Assembly (NCBI RefSeq): GCF_025137375.1 | Contig: NZ_CP073720.1 | Span: 9,510,501-9,574,500 of the forward strand | Origin: Dactylosporangium fulvum | GTDB taxonomy: Bacteria > Actinomycetota > Actinomycetes > Mycobacteriales > Micromonosporaceae | Direction: 5' to 3' | Length of the DNA stretch: 64,000 bases | Part shown: piece by piece, positions 47,705-56,477 of the stretch | Numbering within the stretch: position 1 is the stretch's first letter | How the letters are laid out: every line of letters begins with the position of its first letter | The notes under the pieces: model-generated | What the model was told of the DNA's origin: nothing | Seen by the model: the letters and a program-made list of their open reading frames with translations, nothing else | The model's database searches: none | Program-made: the position numbers and the translations under genes

Positions 47705-49387
47705 CTAGTCGGCGTCCTCGGGTGACCTGCGTCTCAGGGCGGCCGGCGCCCCGTCCGGCACGGCGGGTGCCGCCGGCGCTACCGGTGGCACCGGGACATA
47801 TGGCGCACCCAGCGGCGGGCGGGGATCCGCCTCGCCGCGCTTCGGCCACATCGACATCGCCCGCTCGGCCTGGGCCGTGATCGTCAGCGACGGGTTGACG
47901 CCCAGGTTGGCCGAGACCGCCGCCCCGTCGACGACGTGCAGGCCCGGGTGGCCGAAGACGCGATTGTACGGGTCGACGACGCCCTCGTCCGGCGACGCAC
48001 CGATCGCCGCACCGCCCAGGATGTGCGCCGTCACCGGGATGTTGAACACCTCGGACCAGCTGCCGCCCGGCATCCCGCCGATCTCCTCGGCCAGCAGGCG
48101 CACCGCCCGGTTGCCGGCCGGAATCCAGGCCGGGTTGGGCCCGCCGTGCCCCTGCGTCGTGGTGAGCCGGCGCCGGCCGGTCCACGAGCGGCGATAGTGG
48201 ACGTTCAGCGAGTTGTCCAGCGACTGCATCACCAGCGCGATGACGGTCTTGTGCGACCAGCGGTGCACCGAGAGCACCCGCAGATGCTTGACCGGGTGCC
48301 GGAAGAACGCGCCGAACCAGCGCAGCGGCCGCCACGGGCCGCCGTCGGTGAGCACCGTCTGGAGCAGGCCCATCGCGTTGGAGCCGGGCCCGTAGCGCAC
48401 CGGCTCGATGTGCGTGTTCGCGTCCGGGTGGAACGAACTGGTGATCGCGACCCCGTCGGTGAAGTCGGCGTCCTTGCGCAGCGACCGGGCGCCGACGACC
48501 GACTCGGAGTTGGTCCGGGTCAGTGTGCCCAGCCGGCGGGAGAGGTTCGGCAGCACGCCGTCGGCCTTGAGCCGGTGCAGCAGGCGCTGGGTGCCCAGCG
48601 CGCCGGCGGCGAAGACGACCTGGCCGGCCTCGAACGTCTGCCGCCGGCGGCGCCGGTCCGTGCCGCGCGTCTCGACGCGGTAGCCGTCGCCGCCGGGCCG
48701 GACCGCGGTGACCGTGGTCAGCGGGTGCACGGTCACGCCGAGCCGCTCGGCGAGGTACAGGTAGTTCTTGACCAGGGTGTTCTTCGCGCCGATCCGGCAG
48801 CCGGTCATGCACGAGCCGCAGTGCTCGCAGCTCTGGCGCGGCGGGCCGGCGCCGCCGAAGTACGGGTCGACGCCCGAGGGGCCGAAGTAGACGCCCACCG
48901 GCGCCTGACGGAACGACCCGCCCACGCCCATCCGCTCGGCGACAGTGCGGATCGCCACGTCGGCGCGGGTCGTCCTGCGGTACGTGGTCACGCCGAGCAT
49001 CCGCTCCGCCTGGTCGCAGAACGGCTCGAGCTCGGCCTTCCAGTCGGTGATGTCCCGCCATTGCGGGTCGTCGTAGAAGGGCCGCAGCGGGCGGTACAGC
49101 GTGTTGGCATAAACGAGCGAGCCACCGCCCACACCGGCGCCGGCCAGCACGAGGACGCTGCGCAGCATGGTGATCCGCTGGATGCCGTAGCAGCCCAGCG
49201 CCGGTGCCCACAGGAAGCGTCCGGTGTCCCAGGACGTCTTGGGGAACTCGTCGTCGGCGAAGCGGCGGCCGGCCTCCAGCACCGCGACGGAGTACCCCTT
49301 CTCGGCCAGCCGCAGGGCGGCCACGCTGCCGCCGAAACCGGAGCCGACGACCACCACGTCGTATCGCACGGCCCCATAGTGACTCAC
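47705..49387 (-). CDS. GMC-family FAD oxidoreductase (cholesterol-oxidase-like)
   Basis: 560 residues from GTG 49387. The N-terminus has the FAD dinucleotide-binding VVVGSGFGGSVAALRLAEKG, followed by ALGCYGIQ and GVGGGSLVYAN. A Cys-rich segment CEHCGSCMTGC near 191-201 is characteristic of this actinobacterial subgroup; whether it binds iron-sulfur is untested. The C-terminal GMC motif NLGVNPSLTITAQAERAM is present. The gene lies next to guaA and near guaB, as does ChoD in mycobacteria, but the substrate need not be cholesterol. The last 40 residues are Pro/Ala-rich. Confidence 0.87.
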   Translation of the reverse strand: MSHYGAVRYDVVVVGSGFGGSVAALRLAEKGYSVAVLEAGRRFADDEFPKTSWDTGRFLWAPALGCYGIQRITMLRSVLVLAGAGVGGGSLVYANTLYRPLRPFYDDPQWRDITDWKAELEPFCDQAERMLGVTTYRRTTRADVAIRTVAERMGVGGSFRQAPVGVYFGPSGVDPYFGGAGPPRQSCEHCGSCMTGCRIGAKNTLVKNYLYLAERLGVTVHPLTTVTAVRPGGDGYRVETRGTDRRRRRQTFEAGQVVFAAGALGTQRLLHRLKADGVLPNLSRRLGTLTRTNSESVVGARSLRKDADFTDGVAITSSFHPDANTHIEPVRYGPGSNAMGLLQTVLTDGGPWRPLRWFGAFFRHPVKHLRVLSVHRWSHKTVIALVMQSLDNSLNVHYRRSWTGRRRLTTTQGHGGPNPAWIPAGNRAVRLLAEEIGGMPGGSWSEVFNIPVTAHILGGAAIGASPDEGVVDPYNRVFGHPGLHVVDGAAVSANLGVNPSLTITAQAERAMSMWPKRGEADPRPPLGAPYVPVPPVAPAAPAVPDGAPAALRRRSPEDAD

Positions 49388-49467
49388 GAGTAACTTGTGG
49401 GGAAGACCTCACGGACATCGAAGCGCCTGCTTCATCACGCGGCCGTTCTGCGGCAAACTGAGGCATT

Positions 49468-50688
49468 ATGGCGAGACTTCCCGGCGGGCTGGCCGTCTGG
49501 CGTGGTCGTCGGCTGCTGGGAAACAGCCCGGCGCCGCGCCGCTCGGGGCTGCTCCTCCCGGTGGGGGCCAGCCGCCATCCCGCGCTGCACTCGGTGGTGA
49601 TCGAGGCGACGAAATACGCCGACGTGCCACCGCCGGTCTCGGTGCGGCTCGACGGTGCCCCCGTCGTGCACCACGCCGACGGCGAGCTGATCGTCGGCGT
49701 GCCGCTGATCTGGGGCCTCACCGCCGATCAGCTGCGCGTCGTGCTGACCCACGAGCTGGCACTGCCCGCGTCCCGCCAGCCCGACCTGGTCCGCGGCCTG
49801 CTCAACGCCCGGCAGCGCGAGCCACGGTCGGACAAGGCAGCGGCCCGGCACGCGAAGCTCCTCTCCGCCACGGCGTCCCTGCTCGCCGAGGCCGAGCAGG
49901 TGCGCGACGCGGCCGCGGTCACCGCGGCCGGCGGCGGGTTGTCCGCCGTCGAGGACGCCGCGCTCGCCCTGCTGCGGGCCACCACGATCGCCGAGGTGTT
50001 CACCGCGTTCGCCGCCGACGAGGGCACCCACGTCGTCGGTGGCTCCGCCGTGCGCGTCGCCGACCTGCACGCGGGCTGGCGGCTGCGGCTGGAGCGCTGG
50101 GGCGCCCCCGCGCACGACCCGGCCGGGGTGCGTGCCGCGCTGCCGGACCGGCATCCGGGGCTGGCCGCGGAGCTGCGCGCGCTGGACCCGGGACCGCTGG
50201 TGACCCTGCCGCCCGAGGCGGCGGGGCTGGACGAGCTGACCGCGGATGAGGAGCAGGCCCTCGCGGAGACGGTAGTCCCCGAGGAAGCGCCCTGGACCCG
50301 CTTCGCCGACCTGCCCGTCGACGTGTACCTGGTCGAGGTGGAACAGCGGGCCCGCGGCTACGTCGAGGCGGTGCACGCCGTCCTCGGCCGGGCGCCGGAC
50401 AACCGCGACGAGCTCGCCGGCACGCTGCTGCGCCGGCCCCTCGACGTGGAGCGGGCCCGGCAGGGAGTGGAGGGCGCCGAGGACGACGCCAAGCCGCCCG
50501 CCTGGATGGGCGCGGCCCTGCTGGCCGTCGTGGTGGAGTACACGCTGCTGAGGAAGGGCTGGCGGCGCGAGCACCCACTGCTCGCCCGGCGGCTGATCGG
50601 ACCCGACGGCGAGCTGCTCGACCTCAACGAGCTGGTCCGCTGTCCCGAGGAGCTGCGACGCCACCTCGGCGCGACGCCTACAGCGTGA
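49468..50688 (+). CDS. M48-like protein with degenerate zinc site
   Basis: 406 residues. The region around residue 84-106 (LTADQLRVVLTHELALPASR) matches the M48/Ste24 pattern in which HEXXH follows a beta-strand and LxxVLxHE, but here it reads HELAL: the second histidine is missing and no obvious replacement follows, so protease activity is improbable. The first 30 residues are basic and hydrophobic mixed; a possible membrane helix lies near 350-365 (MGAALLAVVVEYTLL). The N-terminal half of the family, WGLTAD and the long Ala-rich helices remain. Function unknown. It is convergent with the substrate-binding protein gene and overlaps its end by 11 bases. Confidence 0.68.
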   Translation: MARLPGGLAVWRGRRLLGNSPAPRRSGLLLPVGASRHPALHSVVIEATKYADVPPPVSVRLDGAPVVHHADGELIVGVPLIWGLTADQLRVVLTHELALPASRQPDLVRGLLNARQREPRSDKAAARHAKLLSATASLLAEAEQVRDAAAVTAAGGGLSAVEDAALALLRATTIAEVFTAFAADEGTHVVGGSAVRVADLHAGWRLRLERWGAPAHDPAGVRAALPDRHPGLAAELRALDPGPLVTLPPEAAGLDELTADEEQALAETVVPEEAPWTRFADLPVDVYLVEVEQRARGYVEAVHAVLGRAPDNRDELAGTLLRRPLDVERARQGVEGAEDDAKPPAWMGAALLAVVVEYTLLRKGWRREHPLLARRLIGPDGELLDLNELVRCPEELRRHLGATPTA

Positions 50689-51946
50689 GGGTCGGCGTCG
50701 CGGCCAGCTCGACCGGGTGGATCACCATGTATCCGTTGGGCAGGTACTGCTCGACGATGCCGGCGGCGAGCTGGTTGTAGCCGTTGCCGTCGAACCGGAC
50801 ACCGTTCCACGGCATGATCGTCTGCGTGGCCGGCAGCGACATCTGCCGCACCGCGCTGCGCACCGACTGCGGCGTGAAGTCGGTGACCTGGTCCATCGCC
50901 AGCGCGAGCACCATCGTCGCGGTGAACGCCGCCGCGGCGACGTCGGTCAGCTTGGTGTGGAACGCCTGCTCGTACATGCCGGCGACCACCCGCGCGATCG
51001 GGTTGCGGCCGGCGAACTCGGTGGACCAGCCGACGGCCCGCAGCACCTGCGAACCGTTGCCGTTCTTGAGCGTGTCGAAGGTGCCGACCGCCGGGCCGAG
51101 CGCGATGACCGGTGCGGTGCCCTTGAGCCGTGCGGCCAGCTCGTTGGCGGCGGCCGCCTCGGCGGGGCTGGTGACGACGGCGAGGACCGCGTCGCCCTTG
51201 ACGACCTTGCCGTCGGACTGGCCCGCGTTCGGCCCGGAGAGCGGCAGCACCTTGTCCTTGCTCGGCACCTCGTAGCCGGCGGCCAGGCTCAGGTCCTCGA
51301 TCGAGTTCTTCAGGAGGTTGACCTGCTGGCCGAGCGTGCCGGTCGGCGTCCCGGCCGCGGTGACGATCCGCTTGAACTGTGTCGGGGTGGCCCGCTCCCG
51401 GAACAGCAGGCCGAGCGCGGTGGAGACCATCTGCTGGTCACTCGGCTGGATGCGGAAGTGTGCGGTGCGGTTGAGCTCCGCGAACGTGTCCGACGTGCTC
51501 AGCGCGTCGACGAGGGAGACGCCGATCAGGTCGGTCTCGCGGCCGGCGGGCGAGGCGACGTCGATGGTGTCGGCGAGCACCAGCCCGACCGCACCCTCGG
51601 AGACCAGCCGGGACGCCTCCTGCTCGACCTTCTCCGGTGCGCTCTCGGTGTTGCCGGCGATGAGCGTGAGCTTGGTGCCGTTGCGCAGGCCGGCGCCCGG
51701 ACCGAGCGGCAGGGGCAGCGGCAGGTCCTTGAAGTCCTGGTTGACCAGCTCGATCGCCAGCTTGGCACCCAGCGTGGCCTGCTGGCCCAGAGCGGCGTTG
51801 GCACCGCTCGTCGGCACCAGCAGCCCGATGGCGATCGTCGACGGCGCCTTGGGCGCCGGGTTCTTGTCACCCGTGCAGGCGGTCATGAGCAACGCCGACG
51901 CCAGCACTAGGGCAGTCACTGCGGGCCTGCGGCCCCGGGTGAGCAC
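50678..51946 (-). CDS. Branched-chain-amino-acid-type substrate-binding lipoprotein
   Basis: 422 residues from GTG 51946. The signal peptide ends in lipobox LMTAC (Cys near 24). The mature part shows the periplasmic-binding-protein type 1 fold of LivJ-like proteins: IAIGLLVPTSGANAALGQQ, VGLVLADTIDVASPAG, and DVAAAAFTATMVLALAMDQV near the C-terminus. No permease or ATPase genes adjoin it, so it may be a sensor subunit or orphan; the nearest plus-strand gene is a sensor kinase divergent from it. The 3' end overlaps the convergent M48-like gene. Confidence 0.8.
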   Translation of the reverse strand: MLTRGRRPAVTALVLASALLMTACTGDKNPAPKAPSTIAIGLLVPTSGANAALGQQATLGAKLAIELVNQDFKDLPLPLPLGPGAGLRNGTKLTLIAGNTESAPEKVEQEASRLVSEGAVGLVLADTIDVASPAGRETDLIGVSLVDALSTSDTFAELNRTAHFRIQPSDQQMVSTALGLLFRERATPTQFKRIVTAAGTPTGTLGQQVNLLKNSIEDLSLAAGYEVPSKDKVLPLSGPNAGQSDGKVVKGDAVLAVVTSPAEAAAANELAARLKGTAPVIALGPAVGTFDTLKNGNGSQVLRAVGWSTEFAGRNPIARVVAGMYEQAFHTKLTDVAAAAFTATMVLALAMDQVTDFTPQSVRSAVRQMSLPATQTIMPWNGVRFDGNGYNQLAAGIVEQYLPNGYMVIHPVELAATPTLTL

Positions 51947-52147
51947 GGCGTTGGACTCCTTGCAGAGCGCGGGTGGTCGGTCGGCCGTATCCTTCCCCTC
52001 TGGTCAAGAGGTAGCAACCCCGGCGTCGAGCATCGAGTATTGTGACCTGCGCCATAGTGACGTGGTTGGTTACCGGTCTCAACCCTGGTTTGATAAGGGC
52101 CGCACGCTGCTCCGGCGGCGTGATGACGCATGCGAAAGGTGTGAGGG
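51947..52147. promoter_or_regulatory. Divergent region before the conservon-type kinase
   Basis: 200 bases between the substrate-binding gene and the CvnA-like kinase gene, AT-richer near 52010-52060 where the promoters are probably placed. AAAGG at 52137-52141 is the ribosome binding site candidate for GTG 52148. Confidence 0.4.
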
Positions 52148-55100
52148 GTGCAGACCTTCGCTTCGCCGCCTTCCACGAGGGCTCCCGCCGTCGTGATGAA
52201 GGTGAACAGCCACCGTCGCCGGCGGCCTGGGGAACCGCAGCGACGCAGCGCATCGCTGTTTCGGGTGCGCGACTGGCGCGTGCCGACGAAGCTCGCGGCG
52301 GTGCTCGTGCTGCCCGCTGTCGCCTTCCTCGTCATCGCCGGGGTGCAGATCAACGCCTCCGTCCAGGACGCATCGAAGCTGGACCAGTTCGCCCAGGGCG
52401 TCAAGGTCGGTCGCCAACTGACCGATCTTATCCACCAGTTGCAGCTGGAAAGGGACCGAACGGCCGGAGTTCTCGCCAAGGCGACCACCACCGCCGCGCC
52501 GAGCGGCTCGACTTCGAGCAATCAGGAGCTGGCTGCCGACTACGCGCAGACCGACGCGGCCCTCGCCGCGTTCTCCAAGGCTGCCCGTCCGCTGTTACAG
52601 AACCCGATCTTCGGCCAGACGCAGAACCGCATCACCGCCGACTTCCAGGACCTGGCCCTGGTCCGGGAGGGTGTGAAGTCGCGCTGGTTGCGTGAGGAAG
52701 CCGTCTTCGACCTGTACTCGACCACCATCCAGCACCTGTTCGACCTGGTCCCCGACCGTCCCGACATCGGCGGCGACTCGCAGTCGGTCACCGAGGTCTC
52801 CTCGCTGCTGGACCTCGCCCAGGCCAAGGAGCTGAAGGACCAGCTGCGCGGCCGGATCTTCGCCGCCGCCAGCGCCGGCAAGTTCGCCCCTGACGACTTC
52901 GAGACGTTCTCGGAGATCCAGGCCCGCCAGGTCGCCGCCGTCGAGCAGTTCCGCTCGTCCGCCAGCCCGCGGCACCTCGCCCTCTACGACCGCAACCTCC
53001 GCCAGCCCGCGGTCTCCACCGTCGCCCGCCTCCAGCAGCAGATCATCTCCCGCGCGCAGGGCGCCGCGGTCGGCGTGACGCCCGAGGAGTGGTGGCTGGC
53101 GAGCACCAGCGAGCTCGACTACATCCGCACCGTCGAGATGGAACTGCTCGAGGACGCCATCGAGGGCTCGGCGCAGCGAAGCACCAACCAGCGCAACGCC
53201 GCATTCCTCGCGACCTCCGCCATCGTCCTCGTCATGCTCCTCGCGCTGCTGCTCTCCTGGCTCATCGGCCGGTCGATGGCCCGCTCACTGCGGCAGCTGC
53301 GTGCCCAGGCCCTCGACGTGGCCCAGCACCGGCTGCCCGAGGCCATCCAACGGCTACGGACGCTCCCCCGCGGTGAGACCGTCACGGTCGACACGACAAC
53401 ACGGGTGCGCTCGTCCGACGAGATCGGTGAGGTGGCGGACGCGTTCACCGCCGTCCACCGCAGCGCGGTCAGCCTGGCCGTCGAGCAGGCGGTCATGCGG
53501 CGCAACGTCAACTCGATGTTCGTCAACCTGGCCCGCCGGTCGCAGACCCTGGTCGAACGCCAGCTCCAGCTGCTCGACCAGCTGGAGTCGGCGGAGACGG
53601 ACCCCGACCAGCTGGCCAACCTGTTCCGCCTCGACCACCTCGCGACGCGCATGCGCCGCAACGACGAAAACCTGCTCGTCCTCGCCGGCAGTGAGGCCAC
53701 GCGCCGGTGGGCGCAGCCGGTCTCCCTGTCCGCGGTCACCCTCGCCGCGATGGCGGAGATCGAGCAGTACGCCCGGATCCGGCACGACGTGTCCAACGAC
53801 GTCTACGTCGTCGGGCACGCCGTCGCCGACATCGTGCACCTGCTCGCCGAGCTGCTGGAGAACGCGACCACGTTCTCCCCGCCGGACACGGTCGTCACCG
53901 TCTCCGGCTGGCCCGCTCAGGGCAGCAAGGACGCGACGATCGTCATCGAGGACAAGGGCATCGGCATGACCGAGGCCGGCCTCGTCGACGCCAACGAGCG
54001 TGTCTCCACCCCGGTCGCCATCGACGTCGCGGCGTCGGAGCGGATGGGTCTGGTCGTGGTCGGCCACCTCGCGGACCGGCACGGGGTGCACGTGCACCTC
54101 ACCGCCACCGACGACGGAGTCACCGCATACGTGACCCTGCCGGCGAAGCTGCTCGCGGCCCCGCCGGAGGACGTCGGCCTCTACGGCGGCGCCGGCAACC
54201 GGCTGTCCGGGGCCGGCCGGCTGCCGATCGCGGCGGAGGGCATCGCGAGCCCGCCGCTGCCGTCGGTGCCGTCCACGGCGGATTCGCCGACGGCGGTCCT
54301 GCCGGCACTGCCGGGGCGGCCCGTTCCGGCGGCTGCCGAGACCGACGAGCCTCGTCCGGTGTCGGGTGTACCGGCTGTGGCCGCGCCCCCGCTGCCCGGC
54401 GTTCCCGTGGCGACGACAACATGGCCGGTGGCCTCGTCGGCGCAGGGCTCCCCGGACCGGTCGGTGTCCGGCTCGCCGGCATCCGCACAGCCGGTCTCCG
54501 GCGCCCCCGCGTCGGCGCGGCCCGTCTCGGGTGTGCCGGCATCCGCGCGACCGGTCTCGGCGGCGCCGGTGTCGTCTGCGCCCGTGTCCGCCGCGCCCGT
54601 GTCCGCCGCGCCTGTCTCCGCGGCTCCTGTCGCTTCGGCCCCGGTGTCCGGGGCACCGAACACGGCGGATCGGGGTCCGGGTGCGCCGGTGTCGGGCGCG
54701 CCGGCGTCCGGGCCACCCGGGCAACGATCGGCGAACGGCGGTCCGACCACCGCCGCCCGGCGCGGTCCGAACCGCGCCGAGGACATCATCGGTGCCGCCA
54801 CGCGGGGCAACGCTGCCCCGGCGAGCAAGGGCACCCGCTGGTGGTCGCGCGGCGGTGGCGGTGACGCACCCGCGGCGACCCCAGTGATCCCGGCGCAGCG
54901 CACGCCGGTGACCGCCGGCACCAGCAGCGCCGGCCTGCCCATCCGGGTACCGCTGGCGCAGTTGCCGGGAGACAACACCGGGCTGGCTCCCGCCCCCGAC
55001 GTCACGCAGCCACTTACGGTCAGCCAACACACAGAGCCGGACCCCGCGAGCGTCAGCAACATGCTCACCCGGTTCTACAGCGGCGTGCACCGGGCCGCGA

Positions 55101-55156
55101 GCGAGGACGAGGTGCCCACGGTGCCGATCAACGATCATCGAGGGAGCACGGCGTGA
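52148..55156 (+). CDS. CvnA-like sensor kinase with nitrate/nitrite-sensing extracytoplasmic domain
   Basis: 1002 residues from GTG 52148; ATG 52196 would shorten it by 16. Layout: basic N-terminus, membrane helix at about 47-68, an extracytoplasmic NIT-type domain to about 345, second membrane helix at about 350-375, HAMP to about 430, an NVNSMFVNLARRSQTLVERQLQLL segment in place of HisKA and an ATPase domain with LLENATTFSPP near 567 and VIEDKGIGMTEAGL. From about 690 the tail is Pro/Ala/Ser/Val-rich with many short PVS-A repeats. This is the actinobacterial conservon kinase type. It is coupled to the roadblock gene (GTGA). Confidence 0.86.
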   Translation: MQTFASPPSTRAPAVVMKVNSHRRRRPGEPQRRSASLFRVRDWRVPTKLAAVLVLPAVAFLVIAGVQINASVQDASKLDQFAQGVKVGRQLTDLIHQLQLERDRTAGVLAKATTTAAPSGSTSSNQELAADYAQTDAALAAFSKAARPLLQNPIFGQTQNRITADFQDLALVREGVKSRWLREEAVFDLYSTTIQHLFDLVPDRPDIGGDSQSVTEVSSLLDLAQAKELKDQLRGRIFAAASAGKFAPDDFETFSEIQARQVAAVEQFRSSASPRHLALYDRNLRQPAVSTVARLQQQIISRAQGAAVGVTPEEWWLASTSELDYIRTVEMELLEDAIEGSAQRSTNQRNAAFLATSAIVLVMLLALLLSWLIGRSMARSLRQLRAQALDVAQHRLPEAIQRLRTLPRGETVTVDTTTRVRSSDEIGEVADAFTAVHRSAVSLAVEQAVMRRNVNSMFVNLARRSQTLVERQLQLLDQLESAETDPDQLANLFRLDHLATRMRRNDENLLVLAGSEATRRWAQPVSLSAVTLAAMAEIEQYARIRHDVSNDVYVVGHAVADIVHLLAELLENATTFSPPDTVVTVSGWPAQGSKDATIVIEDKGIGMTEAGLVDANERVSTPVAIDVAASERMGLVVVGHLADRHGVHVHLTATDDGVTAYVTLPAKLLAAPPEDVGLYGGAGNRLSGAGRLPIAAEGIASPPLPSVPSTADSPTAVLPALPGRPVPAAAETDEPRPVSGVPAVAAPPLPGVPVATTTWPVASSAQGSPDRSVSGSPASAQPVSGAPASARPVSGVPASARPVSAAPVSSAPVSAAPVSAAPVSAAPVASAPVSGAPNTADRGPGAPVSGAPASGPPGQRSANGGPTTAARRGPNRAEDIIGAATRGNAAPASKGTRWWSRGGGGDAPAATPVIPAQRTPVTAGTSSAGLPIRVPLAQLPGDNTGLAPAPDVTQPLTVSQHTEPDPASVSNMLTRFYSGVHRAASEDEVPTVPINDHRGSTA

Positions 55157-55572
55157 CCCTGAGCCAACAAGCACGGGACCTGAGCTGGTTGATCAACGCG
55201 TTCACCGAGCGGGTGCCCGGCATCGCGCATGCGGTGGTGGTTTCGTCGGACGGCCTGCTCGTGGCCGTCTCCGACCACCTGCCGCGGGACAGTGCCGACC
55301 AACTGGCCGCGGTCACGTCCGGCCTGGTGAGTGTCACCAGCGGTGCCGCGCGCATCTTCGACGGCGACGAGGTGAAGCAGACCGTCGTCGAGATGGGCCA
55401 GGGCTACTTCCTCGTCATGTCGATCCGCGACGGCTCCATCCTGGCGGTGCTGGCCGGCCGCGACGCCGACATCGGCGTCGTCGGCTACGAGATGGCCCGC
55501 CTGGCCAAGCAGGCCGGCGAGATGTTGACACCGGCCCTGCGCGCCGAACTCCAGCAGGCCCTGCCCCGCTGA
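55153..55572 (+). CDS. Roadblock/LC7-domain protein (CvnB-like)
   Basis: 139 residues, single roadblock fold: LSWLINAFTERVPGIAHAVVVSSDGLLVAVS at about 10-40, then AAVTSGLVSVTSGAARIF and a final helix VGYEMARLAKQAGEMLTPALRAEL. In conservons, CvnB acts with the kinase-like CvnA, a DUF742 protein (CvnC) and a small GTPase (CvnD); here no CvnC or CvnD follows, only a hairpin terminator and an unrelated gene. The start GTG 55153 overlaps the kinase stop. Confidence 0.9.
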   Translation: MTLSQQARDLSWLINAFTERVPGIAHAVVVSSDGLLVAVSDHLPRDSADQLAAVTSGLVSVTSGAARIFDGDEVKQTVVEMGQGYFLVMSIRDGSILAVLAGRDADIGVVGYEMARLAKQAGEMLTPALRAELQQALPR

Positions 55573-55582
55573 GTTTCCGCTG

Positions 55583-55610
55583 GCCGGGCCGGGCTGGTGC
55601 CCGGCCCGGC
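55583..55610 (+). terminator. Perfect hairpin terminator after the roadblock gene
   Basis: A perfect 12-bp stem (55583-55594 with 55599-55610) with a TGGT loop sits 10 bases after the stop, so the kinase-roadblock pair is a two-gene operon. Confidence 0.88.
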
Positions 55611-55616
55611 GCACCT

Positions 55617-55640
55617 GTGGACGATCGTCCACGATAGGGT
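55617..55640 (+). promoter_or_regulatory. Palindromic operator and leaderless promoter of the methyltransferase gene
   Basis: GTGGACGATCGTCCAC (55617-55632) is a perfect 16-bp palindrome. Immediately after it, TAGGGT (55635-55640) is a -10 box 7 bases before GTG 55648. The palindrome would overlap the space between -35 and -10, an ideal repressor position. Confidence 0.55.
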
Positions 55641-55647
55641 CCGGGCC

Positions 55648-56400
55648 GTGATCGACGAGGATGGTTACTTCGGGGAACGGGTCGCGGCGCAGTACGACGA
55701 GTCGTCGGCGGACATGTCCGATCCGGCGGTCGTGGACCCGATCGTCAACACGCTGGTGAACCTCGCCGGCGGCGGACGGGTGCTCGAGCTGGGCATCGGC
55801 ACAGGCCGGATCGCGCTGCCGCTGGCGGCCCGCGGCGTCCAGGTGCACGGCATCGACCTCTCCCGGGCGATGGTGTCCCGGCTACGCGCCAAACCGGGCG
55901 GCGAATCGATCGGCGTGACGATCGGCGACTTCGCGACGGCGCGGGTGGACGGCGGGTTCTCGCTGGCCTACATCGTGTTCAACACGATCATGAATCTGAC
56001 CACGCAGGAAGCCCAGGTGGCGTGCTTCCGCAACGTCGCGGCGCACCTCCAGCCGGGCGGCCGGTTCGCCGTCGAGGTCATGGTGCCCGACCTGCGCCGG
56101 CTCCCTCCGGGCCAGGACGTCGTGCCGTTTCACGTCAGCCCGACCCGCTGGGCGTACGACCACTACGACATCGCGACCCAGACGATGACGTCGAACTACG
56201 TCGAGGTGGTGAACGGCCGGGGCGGGTACCGCTCGATCCCGTTCCGCTACGTCTGGCCCGCCGAACTGGACCTGATGGCGCAGCTGGCCGGCCTCCAGCT
56301 GCGGCACCGCTGGTCAGGCTGGACGGGCGAGCCGTTCACGAACGAGAGTGCCCAACACGTCTCGGTGTGGGAGAAGCCGGTGCTGACCGACCTCAACTGA
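55648..56400 (+). CDS. Class I SAM-dependent methyltransferase
   Basis: 250 residues from GTG 55648, chosen because the -10-like TAGGGT leaves no room for an earlier start; the frame from 55597 would include the palindrome. Motif I is VLELGIGTGRIALPLAARG at about 45-63, followed by HGIDLSRAMVSRLR (acidic strand 2), FSLAYIVFNTIMNL (motif IV) and LQPGGRFAVEVMVP (motif VI). The mRNA appears leaderless with a perfect palindrome at the promoter, so the gene is probably controlled by its own regulator. Acceptor unknown. It is convergent with guaB3. Confidence 0.83.
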   Translation: MIDEDGYFGERVAAQYDESSADMSDPAVVDPIVNTLVNLAGGGRVLELGIGTGRIALPLAARGVQVHGIDLSRAMVSRLRAKPGGESIGVTIGDFATARVDGGFSLAYIVFNTIMNLTTQEAQVACFRNVAAHLQPGGRFAVEVMVPDLRRLPPGQDVVPFHVSPTRWAYDHYDIATQTMTSNYVEVVNGRGGYRSIPFRYVWPAELDLMAQLAGLQLRHRWSGWTGEPFTNESAQHVSVWEKPVLTDLN

Positions 56401-56427
56401 CCCCGGTTCGGCAGCGTGGAAACGCCG

Positions 56428-56464
56428 CGGCCCGGGCTGTGAACATGTCACGAGGCCCGGGCCG
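56428..56464. terminator. Hairpin between convergent methyltransferase and guaB3
   Basis: CGGCCCGGGC (56428-56437) pairs perfectly with 56455-56464 across a 17-base loop. It should terminate both genes. Confidence 0.85.
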
Positions 56465-56477
56465 GCGGAACGACAAA

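Noticed and set aside
47694..49721. Open frame joining guaA with sequence across the GMC oxidoreductase
   Set aside because: It runs in a different frame from the oxidoreductase, which has FAD and GMC motifs; guaA starts at 47693.
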